NCBI GenBank assembly: GCA_001579985.1
Contig: LRSR01001232.1
Location: forward strand, 43,528-107,527
Length of the DNA stretch: 64,000 bases
Direction: 5' to 3'
From: Hypsibius dujardini
Taxonomy: Eukaryota; Tardigrada; Eutardigrada; Parachela; Hypsibiidae
Positions 12,501-26,500 of the stretch are shown piece by piece. The translations under genes and the position numbers were made by a program. Under the pieces are notes generated by a model. The model made no database searches and was not told the DNA's origin. It saw only the letters and a program-made list of their open reading frames with translations. Within the stretch, counting starts at the first letter, position 1. Every line of letters begins with the position of its first letter.

Positions 12501-13265
12501 AGCACATCTTCGCCGTTTATTAAAATCGCTCCATCTGCTGGATGAGTTTCATTTTATCAATGACAGGTACATCGCCGCTCAAGAGCCCATTTCTGGAGCG
12601 ACTGGGACAGCGGAAGACTTTTTATGTTTATTGAGTCAAAGCCAGATTTCAGTGGTAGTGGTGTTGGCTGACGATCCATGCGTTCCCTGGATCCCGTTCT
12701 TGATTGGCGAGAAGGAAGTCTCACTGGAGGGCTTCCATCTACGAAGCGAGAGCATATCTGAGGGTCCGGGTTTCCGAACGGTCTGCTTCTGGCTCTATGA
12801 TCGCCGCAGCAAGCAATCACGACGCAAAGTATGGGCGGTCCACTACACAGCATGGACTGACCAAGGAATTCCTTCAAGTGTGTCTCATTTCTGCCGCATG
12901 ATGCAAGAACTGGATGCCCTCCGTGCATCGATAGTGGATTGCCACAGCGTGACTGTCGTATGCCGAACAGGCAGTGGCCGAAGTGGAATGCTCATCTTAT
13001 TCGATTTCATGAAAGTCTGCTTTGATCACAATCAAAACGTTGACCTGGCTCGCGTTTTAACCCATATGAGAATCCAGGTAAGGAAACATCTAGACGCGGC
13101 TTTCAACTCCATATGCAGCTCATGAAGAAGCTTTGGTAGCGGATTGTTCACAATTGTCCGTTTTTTTTTAATTTGCAGCGTATGCACATGGTTCAAACGG
13201 TATCGCAGTATCGTTTTGTGTACATGGCACTGGTTGAGCATCTAGCTAGTGCTCGCCTGATCTGA
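9516..13265 (+). CDS. Pez: FERM-domain protein tyrosine phosphatase, Pez (PTPN14/PTPN21) type
   Basis: Pez proteins are cytoskeletal and junction-associated phosphatases linked to Hippo signalling. The start at 9516 gives MPFALRLKKVRRYDV, matching the Pez N-terminus (MPF); an in-frame upstream ATG at 9489 is less likely. Exons to about 11400 encode a full FERM domain: QRLTIGECQYFG and FTRYQFFLQ in F1/F2, then a PTB-like F3 with GITIKHPTGRP. A long Ser-rich linker (about 11490-12200) ends in the Pez motif EFEQIPKK. The phosphatase domain follows (about 12100-13265) with NANGYINAS, YTAWTDQGIP and VVCRTGSGRSGM, then VSQYRFVYMALVEHL and TGA 13263-13265. The P-loop keeps Cys and Arg of CX5R, but the His before the Cys is Val and WPD is WTD, so activity is uncertain. 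The linker is shorter than in vertebrates. Confidence 0.9.
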
Positions 13266-14373
13266 TCTTTGACTAGTTTATCTTTGTATCTGATATTTGA
13301 TCTGTAATAAGTAAATCAATGGTCGGTCCTTCTGTCATTAAACAGAACTTTGAGTGAATGTTTCATGACGATGAAGCAATCATTCAGAGGCATCATTTTA
13401 ACAATTAATCAATTATTAGAACTACCGAAGTTTTGTGGCCTCCTGGTCTCCCTCTCTGCATTTAACGATTTTATGGAATGTGTTGTTTCGTTCGAGCAAA
13501 AGGAAGTTAGTCAGCGGTAGCGTACTTTCGTTGTTCTGGTTCATAACGTTTACTGTGTACAACAAATTGACTGGCAGGTTCTATTATTGAGTTACTGGTT
13601 CAGGACCTTTAACGGGCAAAGAAGTAATTCCAAAATCAGGTTGAGCAAAGTGCGTTCGCAGATTTGCCCTTCAGAAATCACAGAATGAATTTGTTATTTC
13701 ATTTAAATGGCAAGTGAATTACAGTATATTATTAGTGAGGTGTGTACCGGGGTCCGGGACTTTTAACAGATCTATTGGGGGGTGAGGGGTCTTTACCGAG
13801 CCTTGATTTGATTGGATTGATTTATTCGATTCGCTGGACAACAGTAAAATGAGATCTTTTTATACTTTTTCAAACGAAATTTTGTGCTATTTATGCATCC
13901 TGGCATTTCATTTACTAGTTTATTTGATAATTTGGGACGGATAATTAGTTAACCGTAGAAACTTGTGGCAATGAAATCGCGGATAGAATACGATACCGAC
14001 CGTCACGTTTGGTGTTATTACTGACGATGCATGTGACAGGTTGACCGACCACACAAAAAATGAGTAAAAAATCATAAAACTCAAATGAGCGAGGAGTAAT
14101 AATAATAAATAAAAATATTAAGATGACGCTCTCAGAAGGCTAGCGTGTCCAGTCTGAGTCGTCAGCGGGAGATACTACAGTAAATAAGCTAAATGTAACG
14201 CATCAACTCAAAAAACTAACTCAACGAAGCAGCAGCCAAGGACGACGAGTAAACTGTCTTCTCGACCCATTGGAAGGAATTAGAATAAATGTGTGGCGGA
14301 GCAAAATCAAGAAAAACTCGCTTAGCTCTCATTTGGTTGACATGCTCGGCATCGGTGGCGGAGGCTATCCCGT
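13266..14373. other. Intergenic region between convergent Pez and Rap1
   Basis: These 1.1 kb separate the ends of two convergent genes and should hold both 3' UTRs. An ATTAAA at about 13337 could serve Pez. I see no coding or RNA gene. Confidence 0.5.
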
Positions 14374-15894
<1,521 letters not shown>

Positions 15895-16560
15895 CGTCAC
15901 TGAATTAAACAACTGTAGTGCAGGAAAAATCAGTCAAATCCAGTGGCAGAGGAAGAGGATTCCCGATGTTGGAAGCACAACAAAATATGATAATAAAGAT
16001 GCTGTCTTCCAAACTTCCAAGCAAATCCTTTTTAACCTGGACGCTCTACTACTCCAAAGTCTTTACCTCACACATTACAATTTGAAACATTCAAAATGTC
16101 CCAAGCAAATGAAGATATCCAAACAGGACGGTGGAAGGCGGCTTATTAATCGCCAAGAAAGGAGATAAGGGAGGAGAAGAGACGAGAGACGCGTTTGTTG
16201 GCTTCACTTGCGACTTGAGCGTGTAAATGTACGAGACTACGAGTACGCTCATGCGCTCCCGCATCTCCGTAGTAAATGTGTGCACGGCAAGTACATACGC
16301 TACGTTTTTGCACTATCAATTTGTTTTTGTCTTTTTTTACCGCACATATTTTATAGCCATAAAGGAGGTTTCTCACTAAAAAAAGTCAAACAACAAAAAA
16401 GTTTCAGGAGTGAGAAAACGCTTCAGGTTAAGAACAGAGTAGATCTTGTCCAGCCGATGAGCCTAAAGATAAGTAGATAAAACTGAAGTAGCCTTCCCTC
16501 TTTAAATCTAATGTTAATTCTTTGATACAGATATTCTAAAGTCTTCCTCTTGCCGGTCTT
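15895..16560. other. Rap1 upstream region
   Basis: This stretch lies upstream of Rap1 and should contain its promoter and any non-coding first exon. I see no supported coding exon. Confidence 0.45.
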
Positions 16561-18240
16561 TTAAGAAATTTTCCGTCCGATTAAAGATAAAAGTCGCTTG
16601 ATTCGCTTTGGTCCGGCCAAACCAAAAGTCTCAAAGGCTATAGGGTTGAAGGAAAAAAAACCCGTCAAAAAATCATAATGGGTTACCCATAACCAAAGTT
16701 GCCAAGCTTTGTTGGGGCGCACTGGAGCAGATATAGCACTGGGACAGCGACGCGATTTTTGAGAAGGAAGAGGGATTGGTGTGCCGGAAAAAATATTGAG
16801 GCCGCTGGACATGACGCTAAGCCTGGTCGTCTTGGTGCCGATGGCGAATAAAACACCATCCGATAGAAGAGACGCACCCAAGAGCGAGAGTTCCACATGG
16901 TTTGGAAAGGTGATGTCCGGCTGCGTTGTCTGTATAACGGCAGTAGCCTCCTCCTGATCTGCAACACATCCGCCGAAAACAAAACACTCACACTTGGACA
17001 GATTCAACCCAATTTTTCGGCCAGTCTCAAAGTCATGCATGACAGTTCCAGCTGGACTGCCGAGCGTGCTATCTTCAAGGTACCACGCGTTCAAGGGGGA
17101 TTGCATGGTTTTCGACACCAGACAGAAGAGAGGGTCGAGAGGACTATCACCCTGCTGAACACCGGACGCCGAGTGAAGACGAAAATCGCCGAAAAACAGC
17201 TCCGCCAGTTTCCGATACATTTGCCATACAAAGGCATAGTATTGTGGGATATGTGGGCGTACAGCTGTCAGTAGTTTGTCCCGGTGAATCGTGTTGAAGG
17301 CGTTCCAGAAGTCAAGTTTGAGGAGCACTTGAGTCTCGTCATCGTTCATCAGGTAGGCGCGTACGGCCTGAACCACAGCTTCGGCATATCATGCACCGGC
17401 CTGACCAGTTCACAAGGCGGCTGATGATCTTCCCTGATAGCCGGCGAAAAGTATTGCCGACTGTGATAGGCCGCCGTCCTTCTCCTTTTATTGTTGAGTG
17501 CGATGGGTGGGTAAGGTTAAGACGCGTCTGGGTTCTCGGCTGAGTCTTTACTGCGTAGACTGCCGAGCGTTTCTGCTGTTGGTGACGCCACCGCATCTTC
17601 CGACGTTAAGACACGTACCGCTCCGGAGATGTCGCCATTGCTCATTTTTTGCATCACTGCTTTCTGCTGCTTTGACGCAGACGGTTTTGCGGTGGCACAC
17701 TTTGTGGGCTCCCGTACTGTGAGGAATCCCGTAGTGCGGTTGACGTTGGACTTGATTAAGTGACGCCAAGGACACCATCCGCTCTTACTTAGAAGCTGGT
17801 AGGCTGAAAACACCATAGCAGTAGGAGGCGACGCCATGCAGCATCCACATCACTGCAACAGTCAGCAAGAATTACGATGAAATCTTCGGCGGCGGTGTAT
17901 CGGGCATCTTTCGGGATCCGGTGGACCGTTTGATTGGCCTGACGCAAAGCCAGAGCAGCTGAGAGGCTGGGAGAGTCTGAAGGCAAAGTTGTGTTGGTAA
18001 CAGCAATGAGAAGGTGGTTGCGGTTTTTTGTGGCTTGGGCTTGGAGGCACGGCTTTTTACCAAGGTGCTTCTTGAGATTACCCTCGCCTTTGGATAGGCG
18101 TCCACAGTCGAAGCAATCAATTGATCCATCGGCCAGCAGAAAGACGTAAAAGGTGTGGTGCGTTGCGGCGAGAATCTTGCTGAACTGATGTGGCGGCAAC
18201 CTACAATCAAAACTCAACACGGCAGTCTTCTTGCAACAGC
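16561..18240 (-). pseudogene. Degenerate non-LTR retrotransposon with reverse transcriptase
   Basis: On the minus strand, several frames carry pieces of a LINE-type element. Near 18060-18130 is a CxxC-x-H-x-C zinc-finger-like stretch (CFDCGRLSKGEGNLKKHLG). Near 17410-17480 is GEGRRPITVGNTFRRLSGKI, an early reverse transcriptase block. From 17376 to 16561 an open frame holds LKLDFWNAFNTIHRDKLL, then ASGVQQGDSPLDPLF, and then WYLEDSTLG in place of the catalytic Y-x-D-D. Stops and frame changes separate the blocks, and the first catalytic Asp is Glu. No poly-A tail, target duplication or endonuclease is visible. It is a dead copy. Confidence 0.75.
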
Positions 18241-18389
18241 TAGCGGAGAGGTGCAGCGGACCTTGCTAGACTGACGTGGCCGGCGGATGAAAGACGTGAA
18301 ATTTGCTAAAACACTTGTCTTCGTTTTGTACTTGCGTAAAATATGAGATTTTCACCTTATACTTTGCACTGTTCGAGACTGTAACATCG

Positions 18390-18746
18390 ACTCTCAAGCG
18401 GGATAGACGTGACAGCTTGCTTTCAAATGTGCAACCGGCGGAGAAGTCCCGTAGCGGTATTGATGAACTCTATGAGCTCTATGCCAACAGCAGCGTGGAT
18501 GAACTAAAAGACGGGATTGATGCTGCCCGCCCCGGATAAAGTTGAAATCTGTAGCATTTGTGGAAGGAATACAAGGACGCCTTGCTGGCCTCAGTCAACT
18601 GGCCAGTCCTGTTTTGCTGGTTCCGGCAGCGAGCACTACTTCAGAACGACTTCAGTGACGCAGGCAATATTTTTACTGATCGCCGAAGCCGCCTGGGTGC
18701 CCAGAAGCTAGACGATCTTTTTCCTGAAGTGGATCCTCATGCCTGA
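18390..18746 (+). pseudogene. hAT transposase C-terminal remnant
   Basis: Three plus-strand frames together resemble the hAT C-terminal dimerisation region. In one frame is SQLASPVLLVPAASTTSERL. In the next, immediately after, is DAGNIFTDRRSRLGAQKLDD, ending at TGA 18746. This is the usual hAT order of PAsSxxSER followed by Fs.AG.i...RsrL. An upstream piece (ELYELYANSSVDELKDGID) ends in a stop at about 18539. At least two frameshifts make it non-functional. It lies next to, and opposite to, the retrotransposon remnant. Confidence 0.65.
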
Positions 18747-20541
18747 TCATTGATTTTGAATCTCTTATACTGTCTGTTTCAGAAGCTAAAAAAGTTATAT
18801 TTTCTGGTTAGACCTCCGTCCCTATTAGGACGGAAGAACCTGAACATGCAAGCTATTAGACTGAATAATAGAAGAATTGTGGGAAGACTTTACTGTAGAG
18901 GAGGTTAGAGGTGAAAGGAAGGAGCTCTTCAAATTACTGCAGAACACACGCTTATCTAGTCAATGATAAAGAATAGTTCCTGATCTAATGTACTAGTGCC
19001 TGCCGACATGGCGGAACTATGTACGTGATAATAGCTGAGTAAGTACATTATAGAATGTGAGGGTAGATAGGAATGGGTTAACTAGGTATCCTATTAATAA
19101 GTGTTGAGTACATGTTGGATACCACTCAACATTTCCATTGTTTCCATTTCGGCGCCGCACTGCATCGCTTTCTAAATTTGTGTTTTTCGCGTCGTTCCCC
19201 GTAGACCCAATCTTCCTACCCTTCGCCCAATTTGGCCTTTTTCGGCGGACGTCCGTCGAAAAAACGTGTTCCTCAAACAATAGTTACCCATGTGTAGTTG
19301 CACAATTAATTTGAAACTGAAAACCAATCGAAATATGTTGAATTAATGAATCACAACCAGGACGCATACGGGTTTCGGGCCAGGGGGATGCACGAGGAGT
19401 TTTTTGGGGACAGCCCTATTTTGATTTAAAATCTTGTTCACTAAACTGATGAAGAAATGCCCTCTTGCTACAATCTCATGAATTAAATAAAATAGAGGCA
19501 GTTGTCACAGTGCTCCCACCGTTTAATCTCTGAGGGCTCTACTTCTACTCAGGACTGTCCCTTTCTCTCGCATCCGTCCAGGATATCCTGTCGTCCTCTG
19601 TCTCAGTCTCATTTCCCCATTCGCCATATTGAAACGCCAATAGGCGTGGTCCCTCCATATATTCATCCCATAATAACTTGCACCTGAGAGACTAGTGAGC
19701 CAAACTGCTTTCGCGAGATTCAATCCCGACGACAGCATGCAAATAAAGGTATAATACATGCAATGCCCCCGCGGCCACGGTCAACAATTGCTCCAAGTGG
19801 GAACGAGAATGAACCAACAAGTGTTGTACGGTGAACAAGTAGTCGCATGACTTTTAGACCTGCTCGCGGCAATTACTGTACGTGGCCCCATGCATGTTAT
19901 TCGGTCTTGTTGAACTGAAGGAAAAAATGCACTTTCGGACAGGAATGGCGCATTTCTTCTACGCGGTCTACAATATAAATTGAGCATGTTCTTGTTCTTG
20001 ATTCCCAGCTCTAGTGTTAAGCGGCATACGAACTTCACCTTCCGGTGGTGCGGCGGTGGTGGGACCATCTGACATGAGTCAATCGCCTGTAGGGAAAATT
20101 CATTGTGACGACGTGTCCGAAAGGCATGTGCTTTACTTTTCTCAGGCTACATGACAAAGCAACTGCAGGCGTCGCATGCTACGATGCTGCACCACTGGTG
20201 CTCAATTATTATACTTACGGGTACATAACACACCTGGTATGGATGCCAATTACCACCAAATCGGATAAAACTGAAACGCCAGGTCGCCATCGAATTACTT
20301 TGGGTCTTCCATCACACACATCACACCACTCGTTTCGGTCCTCACGAGTGAATAGCATAGACAAGATCTCACTCTCCTTCCTCCCTCTACCACCTCCTGC
20401 AATCAAAGTGCGAATTCTTGGACACTTTCTTTTTCTGGGCACTAGCAAAAATATTCCTGTTCAGGCATTTCACTATCTATGCTCGCAGAACCTTGCAGTT
20501 TGGCTTCTTTCGAACTAATCCCCTGTAGAAAATAATCGAAA
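18747..20541. other. Intergenic region upstream of the FAS-like gene
   Basis: These 1.8 kb hold no coding region I can support. The open frames at 19017-20520 lack family similarity and consistent codon character. The promoter and any 5' untranslated exon of the FAS-like gene should be here. Confidence 0.45.
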
Positions 20542-23500
20542 ATGGTTGTCTCTACAAACGCGACCTCAGCATCGACAAAAGATGGAATCGAAAGTCCAGA
20601 AGACATTGTCATCTCGGGAATGTCCATCCGTTGCTCCCAATCGGATAATGTGGAAGAATTTGCCCAAAACTTGTACGATGGCATTAACATGGTCCATGAG
20701 AACCTGCAGCGATGCGATGAAGGTCAGTGTATGCCGTTAACGCGTGGGTGGCAATCGTTAGATTTCTTCAGTTTCTTTTTTCAATAGACCATTTTGGCGT
20801 GCCAAAGCAGCATGGGTTTATCAAGGTGAGCCTGCCATAAGAGTACCAGTACTCTCATTTCCGAATGTTGATTTTGATATGTACTTGCAACAAAAATGTC
20901 GATTATCTTTTATCTTCCATTTATGTAGGATATTCGAAAATTTGATGTAAGTATACTAAATGAACGACCCGCTCAGCATGGGATACAAGAAAAGTAATAC
21001 TTTGCTTGTTTAAAACACTCAGGCCACCTTCTTCAATGTCCACCCTAAACAAGCTGAAGGAATGGTACGAAAGCCAAACGGATTGATATTGCAAACGCGA
21101 AAACTGATTCTACCTATCGGTTTTTGTCTCCAGGATCCACAGCTTCGTATTTTGCACGAGGTGGCGTACGAATCCATCATTGACGGGGGTAAGTTTGAGC
21201 GGCAAGAACAATTACACATCCGTGACCTTTGTCAACCGTAAAACGACATGCGACATGTAAACATATTGAGCTTTATTTGAATTACTGTTCTAGGAGTTGA
21301 CCCGGCCGAGCTGAAAAACAGCAACACCGGAGTTTTTATCGGGACCTCCAACTCGGACGCCAGGGAAGCGTGGACTTCAGCAGACGTTTCCGGTGAGCAT
21401 AAATACTTGAGACCGTTTAGCGCACCAGCGAGAGTAGCGGCACAATTCACAGCTTGAGACCGTTTAGCGGCACAATTCACAGCCTTGAGCCTGGGTTACT
21501 CAGATTCGAAATTTAAAAAAGCATCAGTGTCTGAATATAATAAGACTTTGTGTTTGTGCTTTTCTTTGCAGAAATCGATGGTTATTCTCTTATCGGTAAG
21601 TTGTAGTTAAATATTGTTCAATTCGTCAAACCTTAAAAGGGAACGGAACGGTAGGTGACACACCGATCTGTCTGAATTTTTTTTCAAATAGTGGACTGAA
21701 TTAATAGATTTTAGCAAAAAATTTCGTCGGCAAACGAGCTCTGGTTTGAGCGGGAGAAAATTCGAAATTTCCCGATGGTTCCGCAGGTTTCCCATTCAAT
21801 TCAACCGTTGATTGTTTTGAATGAAATTTTGATTTTTGGATGCCAGAGGGCCGAGTTATGGGCTAGTTTCAATCTAGGCTTCCAAGCGAGGTTGCAGAAA
21901 TGACCCATAGTTCCGCCCCCTGTTATCCAAAAAGTTTTCTGCTAATGTCAATCGATTTCAAATCGAATTTGGAGTGCAAGAGTGTCAAAAATCTTAGAAT
22001 CAATTGTTTTCAAAAAACGACGTTTTGTGTGGGTTAGAGTGGAGATAAAATTTAATTGGGTTTTGCTAGAGCATAAATCAGACAATCAACTGTTGAATTG
22101 AATGGGAAACCCGCGGAGCCATCGGGGAACTTTCGATATTTCTCCCACTTCTACCAGAGCTTGTTTGCCGATGGAATGTTTTGCTGAAATCTATTAATTT
22201 AGTCCACTATTTGAAAAAAAATGTTTAGACAGATTGGCGTGTCACCTACCGTTCCGTTCTCTTCTTATGTTGATTTCCATATTGCAGGAACTCATCGTGC
22301 TTTTCTGGCTAACCGTCTGTCTTTCACCTTTGACTTGCGAGGTACGACTGACTCTACAATGACTATTGATTATAAGAAAACTTAATACTTAGTACCAAAC
22401 CCTCGATTGTAGGACCAAGTTTTGGTGTTGATGCCGCTTGTGCGACCAGTGGAGTGGCTATTAACCAAGTGAGAGAAGAATGGAACCACCGCTGGTCCTA
22501 TCACGGCATGGTTCATAAACCGAATATTCTCTAATTGTTTTCATTCGTGCTGTAGGGATATCTCCATATCAAACATGGTGTTTGTGATGCGGCCTTGGTC
22601 GGTGGAGTTAGTCTGGTCTACCAACCAAAAGTCTCTTATCAGATTCTGAAACTTGGTCTGCTCTGCAAGGACGGCATGTGCAAGGTATTGTACATAGTAA
22701 TCCTTTTAAGTGACGCGGTTCAATTTCAATTTTAAATATTTTTTCCACAATTTAAAGGTATTTGACGAGGCAGCCGACGGCTACGTTCGAGCAGAGGCCA
22801 TCGTCTGCCTCCTCCTGCAAAAGCGGAAGAATGCAAAACGCATTTATGCCACCTTGCTCCACAGCAAAATCAACAACGATGGCTTCAAAGAGCAAGGTGC
22901 TAATCCAATACTGCCGTAATAATTATGGTAGGCATAGGAGCAAAGGAAATGACAAGTTGAATATTAACAGGCATCACCTTCCCGTGTACTGAAAGTCAAG
23001 GACAACTGGTGGCAGAGGTCTATGCTGAAGGTGTGATGACTAGTAACTTGTACCCACAGAAAGAAATGACAAATAATCTTTTCTTTCGATAGCTGGTGTT
23101 GATCCAGAGGACGTCGAGTACGTTGAAGCCCACGGAACCGGTACCAAGATTGGAGACCCCCAAGAAACCAACGGAATTGCACTTGGTAGGGACCTTTTGT
23201 TGGTTTTGACGAATTATCACCAAACTGATCAAAGTTTTTCTTTTACCGCCTAGGTTTCGCTGGTACCCGGACCAAACCGTTACCAATCGGTGCAGTTAAA
23301 TCGAACATGGGTCATTCTGAACACGCATCCGGTGTGTTGCGACTGCAATGCCTTCTTCATGAAATACGGAATTATAATTAATAATGTGATAGTATTCTTT
23401 CGTTGCAGGTGCTGTGAGTGTTGTAAAGATTCTGATTGCCATGAAGACCGGTATCATACCGCCCAATCTCCACTACAAAACTCCCAATCCTCTCATCCCC

Positions 23501-26500
23501 GCGCTGGTTGACGGCAGACTCAAGGTGGTCACCGAGCCCATGAAATGGAACAGTACTCTTGCCGGAGTCAATTGCTTCGGCTTCGGTGGCCAGAATTCGC
23601 ATTTGATTCTGCGAGGCAACCCGAATGTCCGTAAGGAGTCCGTTTCCGACCTGCAGCTCTTTGTTTACATGGGCAGGACAGAAGATGCCGCTAAGAACGC
23701 AATGGGTTAGTCAGTTAGTTATGATTGGTTGATGGTGATGACCATCTGACTACATATGAAATCAGCCCATCTCATCGATTACGCTTTCATTGTACTATTC
23801 CTTGTCTCTTGCGTGATAAATATAAATTTCCTATTTTTTTTGTTAGACTTTGCGGTGCGCTATTCGGACAACCCTTATGTGCCCTACCTACTGATGGAGA
23901 GCTCATTTGCCAAGCCGGCCTCCATGCCCTTCCGTGGTTATGCCATCCTTAACGGTGGTCGTCCATCCACCGTGGTCGACCGGGTCGCAGTCGAGCAACG
24001 ACCAGTCTGGTGGATTTTCAGGTATTCATTCTTACACAATGGGAGAGTATGTATACGTTGCTTTAATCGACTAATTATCTTTGTGTTTTGACTTTCTGTG
24101 CCTGCAGCGGCCAGGGAACTCAGTGGGCTACCATGGGCAAAGACATGATGCGGTTGGCGGTATTCGCGTCAACCATTGCAAAATGTGCCCAAGTACTGGC
24201 CCCACTTGGTTTAAATTTGGTACATATCATCACGACGGGATCGGAGGAAGACTTTAGTGACCCCATCGTGTCGGTCGTTGGCATCACGGCGATCCAGATT
24301 GCCTTGATTGAATTGCTGCGTGTAAGTTGTTATTAATCCAGTGCATACTTAATATTTCACTAATCAGCTTTGGTGTGAATTGCAGTTGATGGAGATCAGC
24401 CCAAATGGGTTCGTGGGCCACAGTGCCGGAGAGATCGGATGTGCCTATGCCGATGGAGGACTCAGCCTTGAAGAAGCCATGTTAACTGCCTATTGGCGTG
24501 GGAAGGCCGTAAAAGATGCCAAGCTAGCTCCTGGAGCCATGGCAGCCGTCGGTTTGGGATGGGAGAAGACCAAGACCCTCTGCGCAAAGTACTCTGACGT
24601 TACACCGGTAAGATTTTTCACTGCAGAGTCCATTGTTTTTTTCACTGTTTGACCCATCTTGTTCTGATTCATAAAGGCATGCGACAATGCCGACGACAAT
24701 GTCACTGTCTCGGGGTCCGCAACGGAGATCAGTAGACTTGTAGCTGATATGAAACCGAGAATATATTTGCGAAGGAGGTCAATAGCTACGGTAAAGTGTT
24801 TTGATTGAAGCGATATGTACTTGAGAGCTTTAGTTTGAATAGTTGAAATTGATCTATAGGTGTGGCTTTTCATTCTCCGGCGATGCAAAAGGCCGCGCCG
24901 ATTTACTTGAACGCGTTAAAGAAGGTTCTGCCAAGCCCCAAAACTCGCACGGCTCGCTGGTTGAGCACCGCTTTTGATGAAACCGAATGGTCCTCCGATG
25001 CAGCAAAATACGCTTCGCCCGAATACTTTACACACAACTTGAGCTCCAACGTCAAGTTCCGGGCTGCTGTTAAGAAAATTCCCGCAAATGCCATCGTTGT
25101 GGAGATTGCCCCTCACGGCTTGTTGTTGGGTCTGATCAAGAAAGCCCTCGGAGACCGCGCAGCTCCTGTTGCACTCATGAAAAAAGGGGTCCCAGACAAC
25201 GCAGTACATTTCTTGGAGACTATTGGAAAGTAAGGACCAAGGCGCTTTCTAAAAAGCTCTATACCTTCTTTGTAGGGGGCGGTAATCAATGCAGTATTTA
25301 TCAGATTGTACATTCTGGGTCTAAACCCTCGCGTGTCCAACATTTTCCCCAAACCGGCCCTTCCTGCGCCTCGGGACACACCATTTTTGGGATCAGTCGT
25401 AAGATGGGATCACTCAGCATCGGTAATAATAAGTAATACAGTAACATATAGCAACGATCCCGTACAATAATGTATTCATTTGGATCGTCTTTAGTGGCGT
25501 ATCCCACATTTCACGGATTTCATCCACAAAGGAGGCAAAAGCGCTCAGCACTCCAGTATTTGTGATCTGGCGGACCCCCTTAACCAATATTACCTGGACA
25601 ATATCATCAATGGTCAAGCGATTTTCTCTGTGGGAGGTATGTCCTTTCTGCAGTAACTTCGGTTTGGACTCATAGTAAGTATTAAGAGCTTGCAGGACTT
25701 CTGGCTTTGGTGGCGAAAGCTTACGCCGTTGACAGCGGCAACACTATGGAAAAGGCCCCAGTCTTGACGTTCTCCGATCTGGAATTCCACTCTCAAGTTC
25801 TACTGGAGAAGGACAAGAAGTTGCAGTTTGGCATCTCCGTGGCACGAAGAACCGGATACTTTGAGATTGCCGTTGAATCGGATGTTGTTGCCACCGGATT
25901 TGTCAAGGCAGTTCAAAAGACTGGCTTGCTGATCGGGGTAACAGGAAGATCACCGGTCGAGATGGTTTTGAACACCGACAACATCTATGACGAATTTGAC
26001 TTCCGAGGAGCCAACTACGGGCCCCAGTGCAGGATGCTCAAGTCCCTGTCTGTTGACGGGACCTCCGCTTTTCTTCAATGCCCCAGCTACGAAGCTGCTA
26101 TTGACGGTCTGCTGCAACTGTTGGTCCTCAGTCGGGTCGAACGAGATGTTGTTCTTCCTCTGCGCATTCGCAGTTTGTCTGTGGACATGCCGGCTACCGC
26201 AGAACATACGCGAAAGGCCGGAGGATCATACGCTAAACTAGTACCGGAGCTTGATCTTGTCCTCACGGAAGGGTTGGAGATTGAAGGTATCACGTGGGAG
26301 CCGACGAGATCAACAACAACCTCCGCTCATACTGGCCTCCATCAAACCAAGTTTGTGCCTTTTCAATTGGTAACAAAGGAGGGCCAGTTAAGCCACGAAC
26401 AGGCTCTCAGTAGCTCAATCGAGCTGGCGCTTGAAAACATTTCCAACCCCGAAATCCGGATGGTGGAGCTAATCAGGGGAAGCCAAGCGACTTCCTGTGG

